Assembly (NCBI RefSeq): GCF_946478785.1 | Contig: NZ_CAMLDD010000022.1 | Location: 1-64,000, forward strand | DNA from: an uncultured Flavobacterium sp. | GTDB lineage: Bacteria; Bacteroidota; Bacteroidia; Flavobacteriales; Flavobacteriaceae | DNA length: 64,000 bases | Direction: 5' to 3' | In this document: piece by piece, positions 15,890 through 24,463 of the stretch | Numbering within the stretch: position 1 is the stretch's first letter | How the letters are laid out: every line of letters starts with the position of its first letter | Position numbers and translations under genes: made by a program | The notes under the pieces: model-generated | Database searches by the model: none | What the model saw: only the letters and a program-made list of their open reading frames with translations | Told to the model about the DNA's origin: nothing

Positions 15890-16657
15890 ATGAAAAGAAA
15901 ATTACTTTGTCTCTGTGTTTTAAGCACATTTAATTTATTTGCCCAAACTAATTTAATACAAAATGGCGGTTTTGAAACTTGGCTTAACAGCAATACATTG
16001 TCTGGTTGGACATCAGAAAACAATGTGACCCAGAATACATCATATTATTCTGAGGGAAGTAAAAGCGTACAATTAAGTATTACAGACAAAACTGTTATAC
16101 CAAAAATACTATTTCAAGTCCCTATGGAAGCAGGTAAAACATATACTGTAAGATTTAAATACAAATATCAAAATTCCAACTATAGTGGCCTGCACCCAAT
16201 AAATCTAAAAATAGAAAAAGAAGGTAGTGCAATGTATATTTCGAGCAATGCTTTTGCTTCAAACAACAATTGGACACAAAGAGAAACTACTTTTACGTCT
16301 GATCAAAATACATCTTATGACTTAAGTTTTTCTATATTTAGTATTGATAATGAGTCATTCAACGTTTTGATTGATGATGTAGAAGTATATATTGAAGGAA
16401 GTCTGGGTATTGAAGACTCTGTTTTTGATAAAGTAGCACTCTATCCAAACCCTACTAAAGATGAAGTTACTATTACTAATATCGCATTAGAAAAAGCAAC
16501 TGTCTACAATACATTGGGACAACTGGTAAAATCTTTTTCATTAAACTCCAGCAATACGAATAACACGATTAGTTTAGGAGGCTTACCAAAAGGAGTATAT
16601 TATGTATACCTGATCAATCAGGAAACAGCTTCTGTTAAAAAAGTTATAGTGGAATAA
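15890..16657 (+). CDS. Secreted T9SS type A sorting-domain protein with CBM-like domain
   Basis: A 255-aa protein from the ATG at 15890, which starts a clear signal peptide (MKRKLLCLCVLSTFNLFAQ). An upstream in-frame TTG at 15860 is not credible. The mature part opens with NGGFETW and contains a jelly-roll of the carbohydrate-binding type (NNWTQRETTFTSD, then VLIDDVEVY; about 20-175), a fold often found in carbohydrate- or surface-binding domains. The C-terminal ~75 residues are a T9SS type A sorting domain (LYPNPTKDEVTI, GLPKGVYYVY, final KKVIVE). The protein should be exported to the surface or medium. The ligand is unknown and there is no enzyme domain. Confidence 0.85.
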   Translation: MKRKLLCLCVLSTFNLFAQTNLIQNGGFETWLNSNTLSGWTSENNVTQNTSYYSEGSKSVQLSITDKTVIPKILFQVPMEAGKTYTVRFKYKYQNSNYSGLHPINLKIEKEGSAMYISSNAFASNNNWTQRETTFTSDQNTSYDLSFSIFSIDNESFNVLIDDVEVYIEGSLGIEDSVFDKVALYPNPTKDEVTITNIALEKATVYNTLGQLVKSFSLNSSNTNNTISLGGLPKGVYYVYLINQETASVKKVIVE

Positions 16658-16676
16658 TTACAATTCTATAAAAACT

Positions 16677-16714
16677 AAAATCCCATTTTCAAAATAATGA
16701 AAATGGGATTTTTT
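16677..16714. terminator. Bidirectional terminator between convergent genes
   Basis: A 14-bp perfect stem (AAAATCCCATTTTC and its complement) flanked by A- and T-tracts, between the T9SS cargo gene and the convergent MBL hydrolase gene. Confidence 0.85.
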
Positions 16715-16730
16715 ATTCATTCAATTTCTT

Positions 16731-17588
16731 CTAAAAAATTTCTTCACAACTAAAAACCTCCTTCAACCGAACCCCTTTCTCAGTATTTTCTACCGTTATA
16801 ATTTGATTGTGCGCATCATGTTCTAAAAACAAATAATAATTATTTTTTGCAGCAGCATTTAGAAATTTCTCTTTTTCGTTTAATGTTAAAAGTGGTCTTG
16901 TATCATAACCCATAATATAAGGTAGCGGAATATGTCCGGCAGTCGCCAATAAATCGGCACAAAAAACAATCGTTTTATCCTTATACTGAATGTGTGGAAT
17001 CATTTGTTTTTCGGTATGCCCATCGGCAAAGAAAATTCCGAAACCTAATTCCGACTGTGATTGAAAATCGCTTCCGGATCTTTCTATAAAATTAAGCTGC
17101 CCACTTTCCTGCATCGGTAAAATATTCTCAGATAAAAAAGAAGCTTTCTCACGGGCATTTGGTTTTGTTGCCCATTCCCAATGATTTTCGTTGCTCCAGT
17201 ATCTGGCGTTTTTGAATGCCGGTTCATAACCCGTTTTATCTTTATTCCATTGTACACTTCCGCCACAATGATCAAAATGCAAATGCGTCATGAAAACATC
17301 GGTAATATCATCTCTGTGAAAGCCATATTTCGCCAGAGAACCATCCAGAGAATGCGTTCCCCAAAGTGAATAATAACCAAAAAATTTCTCTGATTGTTTA
17401 TTTCCCATTCCGGTATCTATTAAAATCAGACGGTTTCCATTTTCGATAAGCAGACAGCGGGTGGCAATGTCAATTAGATTATTGGCATCGGCAGGATTGG
17501 TTTTGTTCCAGATTGTTTTTGGCACAACACCAAACATTGCACCACCGTCTAATTTAAAATTTCCGGATTCTATTGGATAAAGTTTCAT
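16731..17588 (-). CDS. MBL-fold metallo-hydrolase
   Basis: A 285-aa cytoplasmic metallo-beta-lactamase-fold enzyme. It has the dinuclear zinc motif THLHFDHCGG near residue 100, an Asp at LIDTGMG, a later His (FADGHTEKQM) and a terminal EHD. The arrangement resembles the lactonase/N-acyl-homoserine-lactone hydrolase branch of the MBL family, but the substrate cannot be read from sequence. It is convergent with the T9SS cargo gene and separated from it by a bidirectional terminator. The start at 17588 (MKLYPIESG) fits the first strand of the fold. Confidence 0.82.
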   Translation of the reverse strand: MKLYPIESGNFKLDGGAMFGVVPKTIWNKTNPADANNLIDIATRCLLIENGNRLILIDTGMGNKQSEKFFGYYSLWGTHSLDGSLAKYGFHRDDITDVFMTHLHFDHCGGSVQWNKDKTGYEPAFKNARYWSNENHWEWATKPNAREKASFLSENILPMQESGQLNFIERSGSDFQSQSELGFGIFFADGHTEKQMIPHIQYKDKTIVFCADLLATAGHIPLPYIMGYDTRPLLTLNEKEKFLNAAAKNNYYLFLEHDAHNQIITVENTEKGVRLKEVFSCEEIF

Positions 17589-17665
17589 AGTTCCATTTTA
17601 AGATAAAGCAAAGCTAGCAAATCCAAACTTTGTATTCCTAAAATCAATATCAAAACTAAAAACAA

Positions 17666-18595
17666 TTATTTAAGTGTAATAGATGTACTTCCCAACATCT
17701 CCTGCTTATCGAAGAAATTCACAAAATAGGTTCCTTTCTGAAATTCATACCCATATGAGCTTAAAACTCCGTAAACATTTACAGGTTTTCCCTGAAAGTC
17801 AACAGACACAATAAAACTGTAAACTAATGCTTTATTATTGCCAAATTCAATAAGTTTATCTTCACCTAAAACATTGTTTTTTTGATCTAAAACCTGAACA
17901 TAAAAAACCCTTTTTCCGGTTTTAGCGACTGAATTTGCTGAAATAGAAAAACTTGCTTTAAGTATATTGGTAGTTTTGGCCTTATCCGTTTCAAGTTCTT
18001 CCCCTGATTTTTTTTCCCTGAGAGCTACAACTTTGAAATTATTCAAGTCTAATTTTGAAGCAGATTTCAAAGTTGACTCAAGCTTTTTTTGGTGTGAAGT
18101 CAGTGTATCATTTTTAATTTTTTGCCGATACATCACTTCGTTTTGATTTTCAATTTCACTCAATAAACTTTTATTCTCAGATTTAAGATTTTTAATTTCC
18201 GCAATTTTTGATGCTAATGAAATTTTTAAATCTGAAAGCTGTTTGCGATAAATTTGTATTTGAGGAAGTGAAGGATTTCTGGAAGCCCTTATGATTTCCA
18301 TTAAATTTTCTACATTTTTCTTTTCAAACTCCAGTTCTTGCGACAAGGCAGTTTTTTCAAGCATAGCTACATCATAAGCTAATTTCAAAGTCTCTAAAGA
18401 ATCTAATAAGTTTTTTTGAACAAGTGAAGTCTTATTCAACACACCAATATCATCTTTTTTATTAGTGGCAATCGTAGATTCACCAACAATTGTTTTTGTT
18501 TCATTACCGAAAATATAAAATGCAGCACCCAGTCCAAAAACTAAAACTACTGCAAAAAGTGCTTTTACCCACAGGTTGGTATAATGTTTCCCCAT
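17666..18595 (-). CDS. Membrane-anchored coiled-coil protein, unknown function
   Basis: A 309-aa protein with a single N-terminal membrane helix (about residues 9-29, WVKALFAVVLVFGLGAAFYI). Next comes a long coiled coil (about 55-170; regular Leu/Ile heptads with Lys/Glu). A C-terminal globular domain of about 120 residues is strand-rich (VFYVQVLDQKNNVLGE, VNVYGVLSSYGYEF). The topology suggests a short cytoplasmic N-terminus and a periplasmic body. I do not recognise the family by name. It is transcribed alone, divergently from the suf genes. Confidence 0.75.
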   Translation of the reverse strand: MGKHYTNLWVKALFAVVLVFGLGAAFYIFGNETKTIVGESTIATNKKDDIGVLNKTSLVQKNLLDSLETLKLAYDVAMLEKTALSQELEFEKKNVENLMEIIRASRNPSLPQIQIYRKQLSDLKISLASKIAEIKNLKSENKSLLSEIENQNEVMYRQKIKNDTLTSHQKKLESTLKSASKLDLNNFKVVALREKKSGEELETDKAKTTNILKASFSISANSVAKTGKRVFYVQVLDQKNNVLGEDKLIEFGNNKALVYSFIVSVDFQGKPVNVYGVLSSYGYEFQKGTYFVNFFDKQEMLGSTSITLK

Positions 18596-18926
18596 AACAT
18601 TCTTTAATTTTGCACAAAAATACTAATAAATTACTCGTTAAAGGATGTATAGATATTCTTTTTCTATCTATTTGTCCAAATCCTTATGAATCAATCAATA
18701 AAACTATTATAATGATTTTGATCTCAATCATTAATAATTAATAATAAAAAATAACTTCTATCTATTTTAACATTTGTTATAATAATGTGAACCGTTATGG
18801 AAAAAGGTATTTAAGTCGTATCTTTGCAGATAATTTTTCATTTCAGTATTGAAGTCCAGTGTTTTAAAAGCATGCTAATTATTTTAATTCCTGAATAAAA
18901 TTGGAAGAAAAACAAATACAATAACA
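18596..18926. other. Divergent intergenic region upstream of the suf operon
   Basis: 331 bases without a credible gene. It is AT-rich and holds the probable suf promoter (18819-18826). I see no riboswitch-like fold or strong palindrome. Confidence 0.6.
18819..18826 (+). promoter_or_regulatory. -7 promoter element of the suf operon
   Basis: TATCTTTG, a full match to TAnnTTTG, about 100 bases upstream of the first suf gene. The -33 box is weak. The leader of about 95 bases has no obvious terminator. Confidence 0.5.
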
Positions 18927-19256
18927 ATGATAAAAGTTTCTGATACAGCCAAAAAGAAAATCATCGACCTTATGAATGACGATGGTTTTGATGCCGCACA
19001 TGACTACGTACGTGTAGGGGTGAAAAGCGGTGGATGCTCTGGTTTGTCATATGATTTAAAATTTGACAAAACTAAGGGTGAAGATGATAAAATATTTGTA
19101 GACAACGACATAACAATTGCAGTTGAAAAAAAATCATTCCTTTATTTAGCTGGAACAATTCTGGAGTTTTCAGGAGGATTAAACGGAAAAGGATTTGTTT
19201 TTAATAATCCAAATGCAAGCAGAACTTGTGGTTGTGGAGAATCTTTTTCTCTTTAA
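18927..19256 (+). CDS. HesB/IscA-type Fe-S assembly protein (SufA-like)
   Basis: A 109-aa A-type iron-sulfur carrier. It has the three conserved cysteines of the family, Cys37 (GGCSGL) and Cys101/Cys103 (TCGCGESF). A-type carriers accept clusters built on the SufBCD scaffold and pass them to target proteins in the cytoplasm. It starts the suf gene cluster, 96 bases before sufB on the same strand. That makes SufA the natural reading, though ErpA/IscA-type function cannot be separated by sequence alone. Confidence 0.92.
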   Translation: MIKVSDTAKKKIIDLMNDDGFDAAHDYVRVGVKSGGCSGLSYDLKFDKTKGEDDKIFVDNDITIAVEKKSFLYLAGTILEFSGGLNGKGFVFNNPNASRTCGCGESFSL

Positions 19257-19352
19257 AATAATTAAATGATTGCAAAATTTAAAGATTTTAAAAATTACAG
19301 AATTGATTTTATTTAGATCATCCAATTTTTAAATCTTTCAATAAAAAAAATA

Positions 19353-20801
19353 ATGAGCAAATACACAGAAGACGATTTAAAAATCGAACTCGAAACTAAA
19401 GAATACGAATACGGATTTTATACCAATATTGAATCTGAAACGTTTCCTATTGGCTTAAACGAAGATATCGTAAGAGCTATTTCTCTTAAAAAGGAAGAGC
19501 CACAATGGATGACCGATTGGCGCATCGAGGCTTTTCGTGCCTGGAAAGAAATGATTGAGCCGGAATGGGCAAATGTTCGTTATGAAAAACCTGATTTTCA
19601 GGCCATTTCTTATTATTCAGCTCCGAAACAAGTAGATCCAAACAAAACTTTGGATGATGTTGATCCGGAACTTTTAGAGATGTACAAAAAATTAGGGATT
19701 TCTGTCGATGAACAAAAAATGATGAACAATGTCGCTATGGATATTGTCGTAGATTCTGTTTCTGTGGCCACTACTTTCAAAAAGACTTTGGGAGAAAAAG
19801 GAATTATTTTTTGCCCGATTTCTGAAGCCATAAAAGAACATCCTGAATTAGTACGTAAATATTTAGGAACTGTTGTACCGCAAAAAGACAATTTCTACGC
19901 AGCATTAAACTCAGCAGTTTTCTCTGACGGAAGTTTCTGTTATATTCCAAAAGGCGTTCGCTGTCCAATGGAGCTTTCAACCTATTTCAGAATCAATCAG
20001 GCGGGAACAGGACAGTTTGAAAGAACGCTTGTTATTGCTGATGCAGGAAGTTACGTTTCATACCTTGAAGGTTGTACTGCTCCAAGTCGTGACGAAAATC
20101 AATTGCACGCTGCCGTGGTTGAATTAATCGCTTTGGATGATGCAGAGATTAAATATTCTACTGTTCAAAACTGGTTCCCAGGAAATAAAGAAGGAAAAGG
20201 TGGGGTTTACAACTTCGTAACCAAAAGAGGTTTATGCGAAACAAACGCTAAAATTTCATGGACACAAGTTGAAACAGGTTCTGCTGTAACCTGGAAATAT
20301 CCTTCTTGTGTACTAAAAGGCGATAATTCGGTAGGAGAATTTTATTCGATCGCCGTTACCAATAATTACCAACAGGCAGATACCGGAACTAAAATGATCC
20401 ATTTAGGTAAAAACACTAAATCGACTATTATTTCTAAAGGTATTTCGGCTGGTAAATCACAAAACAGTTACCGTGGATTAGTGCAGATTAGTCCAAGAGC
20501 TGAGAATGCAAGAAACTTTTCGCAATGTGATTCCTTATTAATGGGTAACAATTGCGGGGCGCATACTTTCCCTTATATCGAAAGTAAAAATCCATCGGCT
20601 AAAATAGAGCACGAAGCCACTACAAGTAAAATTGGAGAAGATCAGGTTTTTTACTGCAACCAAAGAGGTATTCCGACAGAAAAAGCGATTGCCTTAATTG
20701 TAAACGGTTTTAGTAAGGATGTATTGAACAAATTACCAATGGAATTTGCTGTTGAAGCTCAAAAATTATTAGAGATTTCTTTAGAAGGATCTGTTGGATA
20801 A
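19353..20801 (+). CDS. sufB: Fe-S cluster assembly scaffold SufB
   Basis: A 482-aa protein, normal length for SufB. Family hallmarks are visible: [72 protein letters not shown] and a conserved cysteine in [19 protein letters not shown]. With SufC and SufD it forms the SufBC2D scaffold on which Fe-S clusters are built in the cytoplasm. Here sufB is separated from sufC by about 1 kb, which holds a dead toxin-antitoxin pair and a flavodoxin-like gene. That break in the usual compact sufBCD order is unusual. Confidence 0.97.
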   Translation: MSKYTEDDLKIELETKEYEYGFYTNIESETFPIGLNEDIVRAISLKKEEPQWMTDWRIEAFRAWKEMIEPEWANVRYEKPDFQAISYYSAPKQVDPNKTLDDVDPELLEMYKKLGISVDEQKMMNNVAMDIVVDSVSVATTFKKTLGEKGIIFCPISEAIKEHPELVRKYLGTVVPQKDNFYAALNSAVFSDGSFCYIPKGVRCPMELSTYFRINQAGTGQFERTLVIADAGSYVSYLEGCTAPSRDENQLHAAVVELIALDDAEIKYSTVQNWFPGNKEGKGGVYNFVTKRGLCETNAKISWTQVETGSAVTWKYPSCVLKGDNSVGEFYSIAVTNNYQQADTGTKMIHLGKNTKSTIISKGISAGKSQNSYRGLVQISPRAENARNFSQCDSLLMGNNCGAHTFPYIESKNPSAKIEHEATTSKIGEDQVFYCNQRGIPTEKAIALIVNGFSKDVLNKLPMEFAVEAQKLLEISLEGSVG

Positions 20802-20817
20802 TAAAATCAACACAAAT

Positions 20818-21023
20818 ATGGATATCATCTTAAAAAATGTAAAGAAAAAGATTTTCCAGTTTTAAAATCACTGGCAAAATCTCTGGGTTTTGAAATTATT
20901 GAAGAAAAAGAAAAACCATATAATGAGGAATTTGTAAAAGAGATTCTCCAAGCTAGAGAAGAACTTAGACAGGGCAAAGGCATAAAAATGACAATAGAAG
21001 ATATTGATAAACTATGGAAATAG
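20818..21023 (+). pseudogene. Frameshifted antitoxin of a YoeB/Txe-type pair
   Basis: ATG at 20818 opens with MDIILKNVKKK and stops after 15 codons (20863-20865). A shifted frame carries on with DFPVLKSLAKSLGFEIIEEK and ends KMTIEDIDKLWK at 21023. The joined product, about 68 aa, looks like a small antitoxin of a type II pair. Its stop overlaps the ATG of the toxin relic, as in intact pairs. One indel in an A-rich run near 20838-20845 would explain the break. Confidence 0.75.
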
Positions 21024-21286
21024 TTTTTTCCAGAAAAGCATAAAATGATCTGGAATTTTGGAGTAAATCGGGAAATAAGAAAATTTTAAAGAAAATTTCC
21101 GAATTATTGCGGGCAATTCAAGAAAACCAATTTGAAGGCATTGGAAAACCATAACAACTAAAATATAATTTATCTGGTGTTTGGTCACGGAGAATTGACC
21201 AAGAACATCAATTAGTTTATGAGATCATTGATGAAAATACAATTGAAATACTAAATATAATTTCACTAAAAGGACATTACGAATAA
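21014..21286 (+). pseudogene. YoeB/Txe-family mRNA-interferase toxin with two nonsense codons
   Basis: A single frame of 91 codons reads as a YoeB/Txe toxin: MEIVFSRKA, LEFWSKSGNKKILKKI, FEGIGKP, WSRRIDQEHQLVYEI, ending ISLKGHYE. The conserved Glu, Arg and His-Tyr positions of the ribosome-dependent nuclease family are present. Two in-frame TAA codons interrupt it, at 21041-21043 and at 21152-21154, where a Glu codon (GAA) would normally stand between P and QL. With the frameshifted antitoxin beside it, the pair is dead. It lies between sufB and sufC. Confidence 0.85.
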
Positions 21287-21292
21287 GTATTG

Positions 21293-21781
21293 ATGGAAAA
21301 CAAAAAAGTAATCATTTTAGGTTCATCGCGAAAAAACGGAAACACAACAAAAATTGTGGATGAGATTTCTAAAGAAAATGGAATAGATATAATTAATTTA
21401 AGTGATTATAATATTTCCTATTATGATTACGAAAGCAAAAACAAAGAAGATGATTTTCTTCCTTTAATAAGAAGAATACTTGAAGAATACGGCACTTTAA
21501 TTTTTGCAACGCCAATATATTGGTATAACATGAGTGGAATAATGAAGGTGTTCTTTGATCGCTTTTCAGATTTAATCCGAATTGAAAAAGAAACCGGAAG
21601 AAAGCTTAGAGGAAAGAAAATGGGTGTAATATCAAATTCACACGATGATGAAAATGAGGAAAGCTTTTACATTCCGTTCAAAAAATCAGCCGATTATTTA
21701 AGCATGGAATATTTAGGACATGCGCATTTTAACGCAAGTATCTTAAACCAAACAACAAAAATAGAATTGACATTTATATAA
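21293..21781 (+). CDS. Flavodoxin-fold NAD(P)H-dependent oxidoreductase
   Basis: A 162-aa FMN-binding reductase of the NADPH-dependent FMN reductase/flavodoxin-like superfamily. It has an N-terminal phosphate-binding loop (GSSRKNGNTTKI) and the middle motif TPIYWYNMSGIMKVFFDR. The ATG at 21293 is chosen over an in-frame TTG at 21290. It should transfer electrons from NAD(P)H to a quinone, flavin or other small acceptor in the cytoplasm. It sits inside the suf cluster, 7 bases after the toxin relic and 13 before sufC, so it is co-transcribed with sufC. I know of no fixed role for it in Suf. Confidence 0.82.
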   Translation: MENKKVIILGSSRKNGNTTKIVDEISKENGIDIINLSDYNISYYDYESKNKEDDFLPLIRRILEEYGTLIFATPIYWYNMSGIMKVFFDRFSDLIRIEKETGRKLRGKKMGVISNSHDDENEESFYIPFKKSADYLSMEYLGHAHFNASILNQTTKIELTFI

Positions 21782-21794
21782 AAATAAAAAAACA

Positions 21795-22541
21795 ATGTTA
21801 TCAATAAAAAACCTTCACGCCGCAATCGGTGATAAAGAAATCCTGAAAGGAATTAATATAGAAGTTAAAGCTGGCGAAGTACATGCTATCATGGGACCAA
21901 ACGGTTCCGGAAAAAGTACACTTTCCGCAGTTATCGCAGGAAATGAAAATTTTGAAGTTACTGAAGGTCAAGTTTTCCTTGACGGAGAAGATCTTGCTGA
22001 TTTAGCTCCGGAAGAAAGAGCACACAAAGGAGTTTTCCTTTCGTTTCAATATCCTGTAGAAATTCCCGGAGTAAGTGTAACTAACTTCATGAAAACGGCT
22101 ATCAATGAAACTCGTAAAGCAAACGGTCAGGAAGAAATGCCGGCCAACGAAATGCTGAAAGTAATTCGCGAGAAATCAGAATTGTTAGAAATCGATCGCA
22201 AATTTTTATCCCGTTCTTTAAACGAAGGTTTTTCTGGAGGAGAGAAAAAAAGAAACGAAATTTTCCAGATGGCAATGTTAGAACCAAAATTGGCAATCCT
22301 TGACGAAACCGATTCTGGTCTTGATATCGATGCATTGAGAATTGTAGCTAATGGAGTTAACAAATTGAAAAGCGAGAAAAATGCGATTATCGTAATCACG
22401 CACTACCAACGTTTATTAGATTATATCGTTCCGGATTTTGTTCACGTTCTTTACAACGGAAAAATTGTAAAATCGGGCGGAAAAGAATTGGCTTACGAAT
22501 TAGAAGAAAAAGGATACGACTGGATTAAAGCAGAAAACTAA
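21795..22541 (+). CDS. sufC: Fe-S cluster assembly ATPase SufC
   Basis: A 248-aa ABC-type ATPase with Walker A GPNGSGKST (residues 34-42), a SufC-type signature FSGGEKKRNEI, Walker B LAILDETDSGLD and the H-loop VITHYQRLLDY. As in the family, the signature has FSGG rather than LSGG. It is soluble, has no membrane partner, and powers the SufBC2D scaffold. It follows the flavodoxin-like gene closely and is separated from sufD by a four-helix-bundle cassette. Confidence 0.97.
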   Translation: MLSIKNLHAAIGDKEILKGINIEVKAGEVHAIMGPNGSGKSTLSAVIAGNENFEVTEGQVFLDGEDLADLAPEERAHKGVFLSFQYPVEIPGVSVTNFMKTAINETRKANGQEEMPANEMLKVIREKSELLEIDRKFLSRSLNEGFSGGEKKRNEIFQMAMLEPKLAILDETDSGLDIDALRIVANGVNKLKSEKNAIIVITHYQRLLDYIVPDFVHVLYNGKIVKSGGKELAYELEEKGYDWIKAEN

Positions 22542-22547
22542 AATTTT

Positions 22548-22583
22548 GTTTCAGGTTTCAGGTTTTTTTAGTTTCAAGTTGAA
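22548..22583 (+). repeat. GTTTCAG/GTTTCAA heptad repeats, left flank of 4HB cassette
   Basis: GTTTCAG GTTTCAG GTT followed by AGTTTCAAGTTGAA. It is the inverted counterpart of 23020-23048, on the other side of the four-helix-bundle gene. Confidence 0.65.
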
Positions 22584-22627
22584 TTACGTTTTGTAAGTTT
22601 AAACTTAAAATTATAAAAATAGAAATC

Positions 22628-23017
22628 ATGGCAACAATTAACCGATTTGAAGATTTAGAAATCTGGAAAGAAGCTCGACGATTAGCAAAAGAAATTCACT
22701 TAATTTCTATTGAGACAGAATTAAAATCAGATTTTAAATTTAAAAATCAAATCAAAGATTCTTCCGGATCAGTAATGGATAATATTGCTGAAGGTTTTGA
22801 AAGAGATGGGAATTTAGAATTTCGTCAATTTTTATCAATCGCAAAAGGATCTGCCGGAGAAACGAGATCTCAATTATATCGCGTTTTTGATTTTGAATAT
22901 ATTTCAGAACAAAAATTCGAAGCGTTAAAAAAAGATTATGAAAACTTAAGCGGTAAAATAAAAAACTTTATCACTTATCTCAATAAAAAAGAGTTTAAAG
23001 GAAATAAGTTCCAGTAG
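22628..23017 (+). CDS. Four-helix bundle protein (23S rRNA intervening-sequence type)
   Basis: A 129-aa protein of the S23/IVP four-helix-bundle family. It opens with the typical [18 protein letters not shown], carries the loop [17 protein letters not shown], then [19 protein letters not shown]. Proteins of this family form small pentameric bundles. Some are encoded in 23S rRNA intervening sequences, many stand alone, and a related group (Avd) serves diversity-generating retroelements. The exact function of stand-alone copies is unknown. It lies between sufC and sufD, flanked by inverted GTTTCA heptad repeats, which suggests it arrived as a small cassette. Confidence 0.88.
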   Translation: MATINRFEDLEIWKEARRLAKEIHLISIETELKSDFKFKNQIKDSSGSVMDNIAEGFERDGNLEFRQFLSIAKGSAGETRSQLYRVFDFEYISEQKFEALKKDYENLSGKIKNFITYLNKKEFKGNKFQ

Positions 23018-23019
23018 AT

Positions 23020-23048
23020 CAACCTGAAACTTGAAACTTGAAACTCCG
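23020..23048 (+). repeat. Inverted heptad repeats, right flank of 4HB cassette
   Basis: CAACCTGAAACTTGAAACTTGAAAC; its complement reads GTTTCAA GTTTCAA GTTTCAG GTTG, matching the left flank at 22548-22583 in inverted orientation. Confidence 0.65.
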
Positions 23049-23066
23049 AAGGAAACAACTACAGAA

Positions 23067-24383
23067 ATGGATTTAAAAGAAAAATTAGTATCGTCTTTTA
23101 TGGCTTTTGAAGAGCGTGTCGATGTACATTCAGATTTGCATGACATACGCACCAATGCCTTAAAAAACTTCGAAAATAAAGGTTTCCCAACCAAAAAAGA
23201 AGAAGCCTGGAAATATACATCGCTAAATGCCATATTAAAAAATGACTTTACTGTATTTCCTAAAAAAGAAAATGCAATCGAATTTAATCATGTAAAAAAA
23301 TACTTTTTACATGAAATCGACACTTATAAACTAGTATTTATTGATGGGATTTTCAGTTCGCATTTATCTTCTACAACACACGACGGAATCGATGTGTGCT
23401 TGATGTCTTCGGCATTGACCAAACCAAAATATAAAATGGTTATTGATACCTACTTCAATCAAATTGCAAGCAAAGACGAAAGTTTGACTTCGTTGAACAC
23501 TGCGTTTGCATGTGAAGGAGCTTTTATCAATATACCGAAAAAGAAAGTAGCTGACAAACCTATTGAAATCATGTATTTCTCAACTGGAAACGAAGCAGCT
23601 TTAATGGTTCAGCCAAGAAATTTGATTATTGTGGGTGAAAATTCACATGTTCAAATTATCGAACGTCACCAAAGTTTGAACGAAAATCCGGTTTTAACCA
23701 ATTCGGTTACAGAGATTTTTGCTCAAAAACGTGCGATTGTAGATTATTATAAAATTCAGAATGATAATAGTGAAGCCAACTTAGTTGACAACACTTATGT
23801 TTCCCAACAACAGGAAAGTCATGCTTATGTACATACGTTCTCTTTCGGTGGAAATATAACCCGAAACAATTTAAACTTTTATCATTTTGGTGAAAGGTTA
23901 ACAAGTACACTAAACGGAATTTCAATTCTAAATGACAAACAACACGTTGATCATTACACTTTAGTAAACCATGCACAGCCAAACTGTGAAAGTTTTCAGG
24001 ATTATAAAGGCATATTTTCTGATCGCTCGACTGGAGTTTTCAACGGAAAAATCCTGGTAGACAGAGAAGCTCAAAAAACAAATGCTTTTCAAAAAAGTAA
24101 TAATATTTTATTGAGCGATAAAGCCACTATTAATGCAAAACCACAATTAGAAATTTTTGCTGATGATGTAAAATGTTCTCACGGTTGTACTATTGGGCAA
24201 TTAGACGAAACTGCCATGTTCTACATGCAATCTCGTGGAATTCCTAAGAAAGAAGCTAAAGCTTTATTAATGTATGCATTTTCAAATGCTGTTATCGAAA
24301 GCATCAAAATACCGGAATTAAAACAACGTATTACTAAAATCATTGCCATGAAATTAGGCGTGAATTTAGGATTTGATTTGTAA
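23067..24383 (+). CDS. sufD: Fe-S cluster assembly protein SufD
   Basis: A 438-aa protein from the ATG at 23067 (MDLKEKLVSSFMAFEER). An in-frame TTG at 23031 lies within the flanking repeat and is not credible. SufD features include NKGFPTKKEEAWKYTSL near the N-terminus and the C-terminal core DDVKCSHGCTIGQLDE, FYMQSRGIPKKEAKALL and NAVIESI. It pairs with SufB in the SufBC2D scaffold. It is the last gene of the cluster before a terminator. No sufS or sufE follows, although they often do in this lineage. Confidence 0.96.
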   Translation: MDLKEKLVSSFMAFEERVDVHSDLHDIRTNALKNFENKGFPTKKEEAWKYTSLNAILKNDFTVFPKKENAIEFNHVKKYFLHEIDTYKLVFIDGIFSSHLSSTTHDGIDVCLMSSALTKPKYKMVIDTYFNQIASKDESLTSLNTAFACEGAFINIPKKKVADKPIEIMYFSTGNEAALMVQPRNLIIVGENSHVQIIERHQSLNENPVLTNSVTEIFAQKRAIVDYYKIQNDNSEANLVDNTYVSQQQESHAYVHTFSFGGNITRNNLNFYHFGERLTSTLNGISILNDKQHVDHYTLVNHAQPNCESFQDYKGIFSDRSTGVFNGKILVDREAQKTNAFQKSNNILLSDKATINAKPQLEIFADDVKCSHGCTIGQLDETAMFYMQSRGIPKKEAKALLMYAFSNAVIESIKIPELKQRITKIIAMKLGVNLGFDL

Positions 24384-24407
24384 TAAATTATATTCCAACA
24401 AATACAA

Positions 24408-24437
24408 AACCGATAATTAAGTTTGTCGGTTTTTTTT
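24408..24437 (+). terminator. Terminator of the suf operon
   Basis: Stem AAACCGA / TCGGTTT with a T-run of eight, 25 bases after the sufD stop. Confidence 0.7.
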
Positions 24438-24463
24438 ATTTCTTTTTTTTAGCTAATCGCGAA

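Noticed and set aside
23031..23066. TTG start extending sufD by 12 codons
   Set aside because: The added codons are the flanking heptad repeat, not SufD sequence; the ATG at 23067 fits the family.
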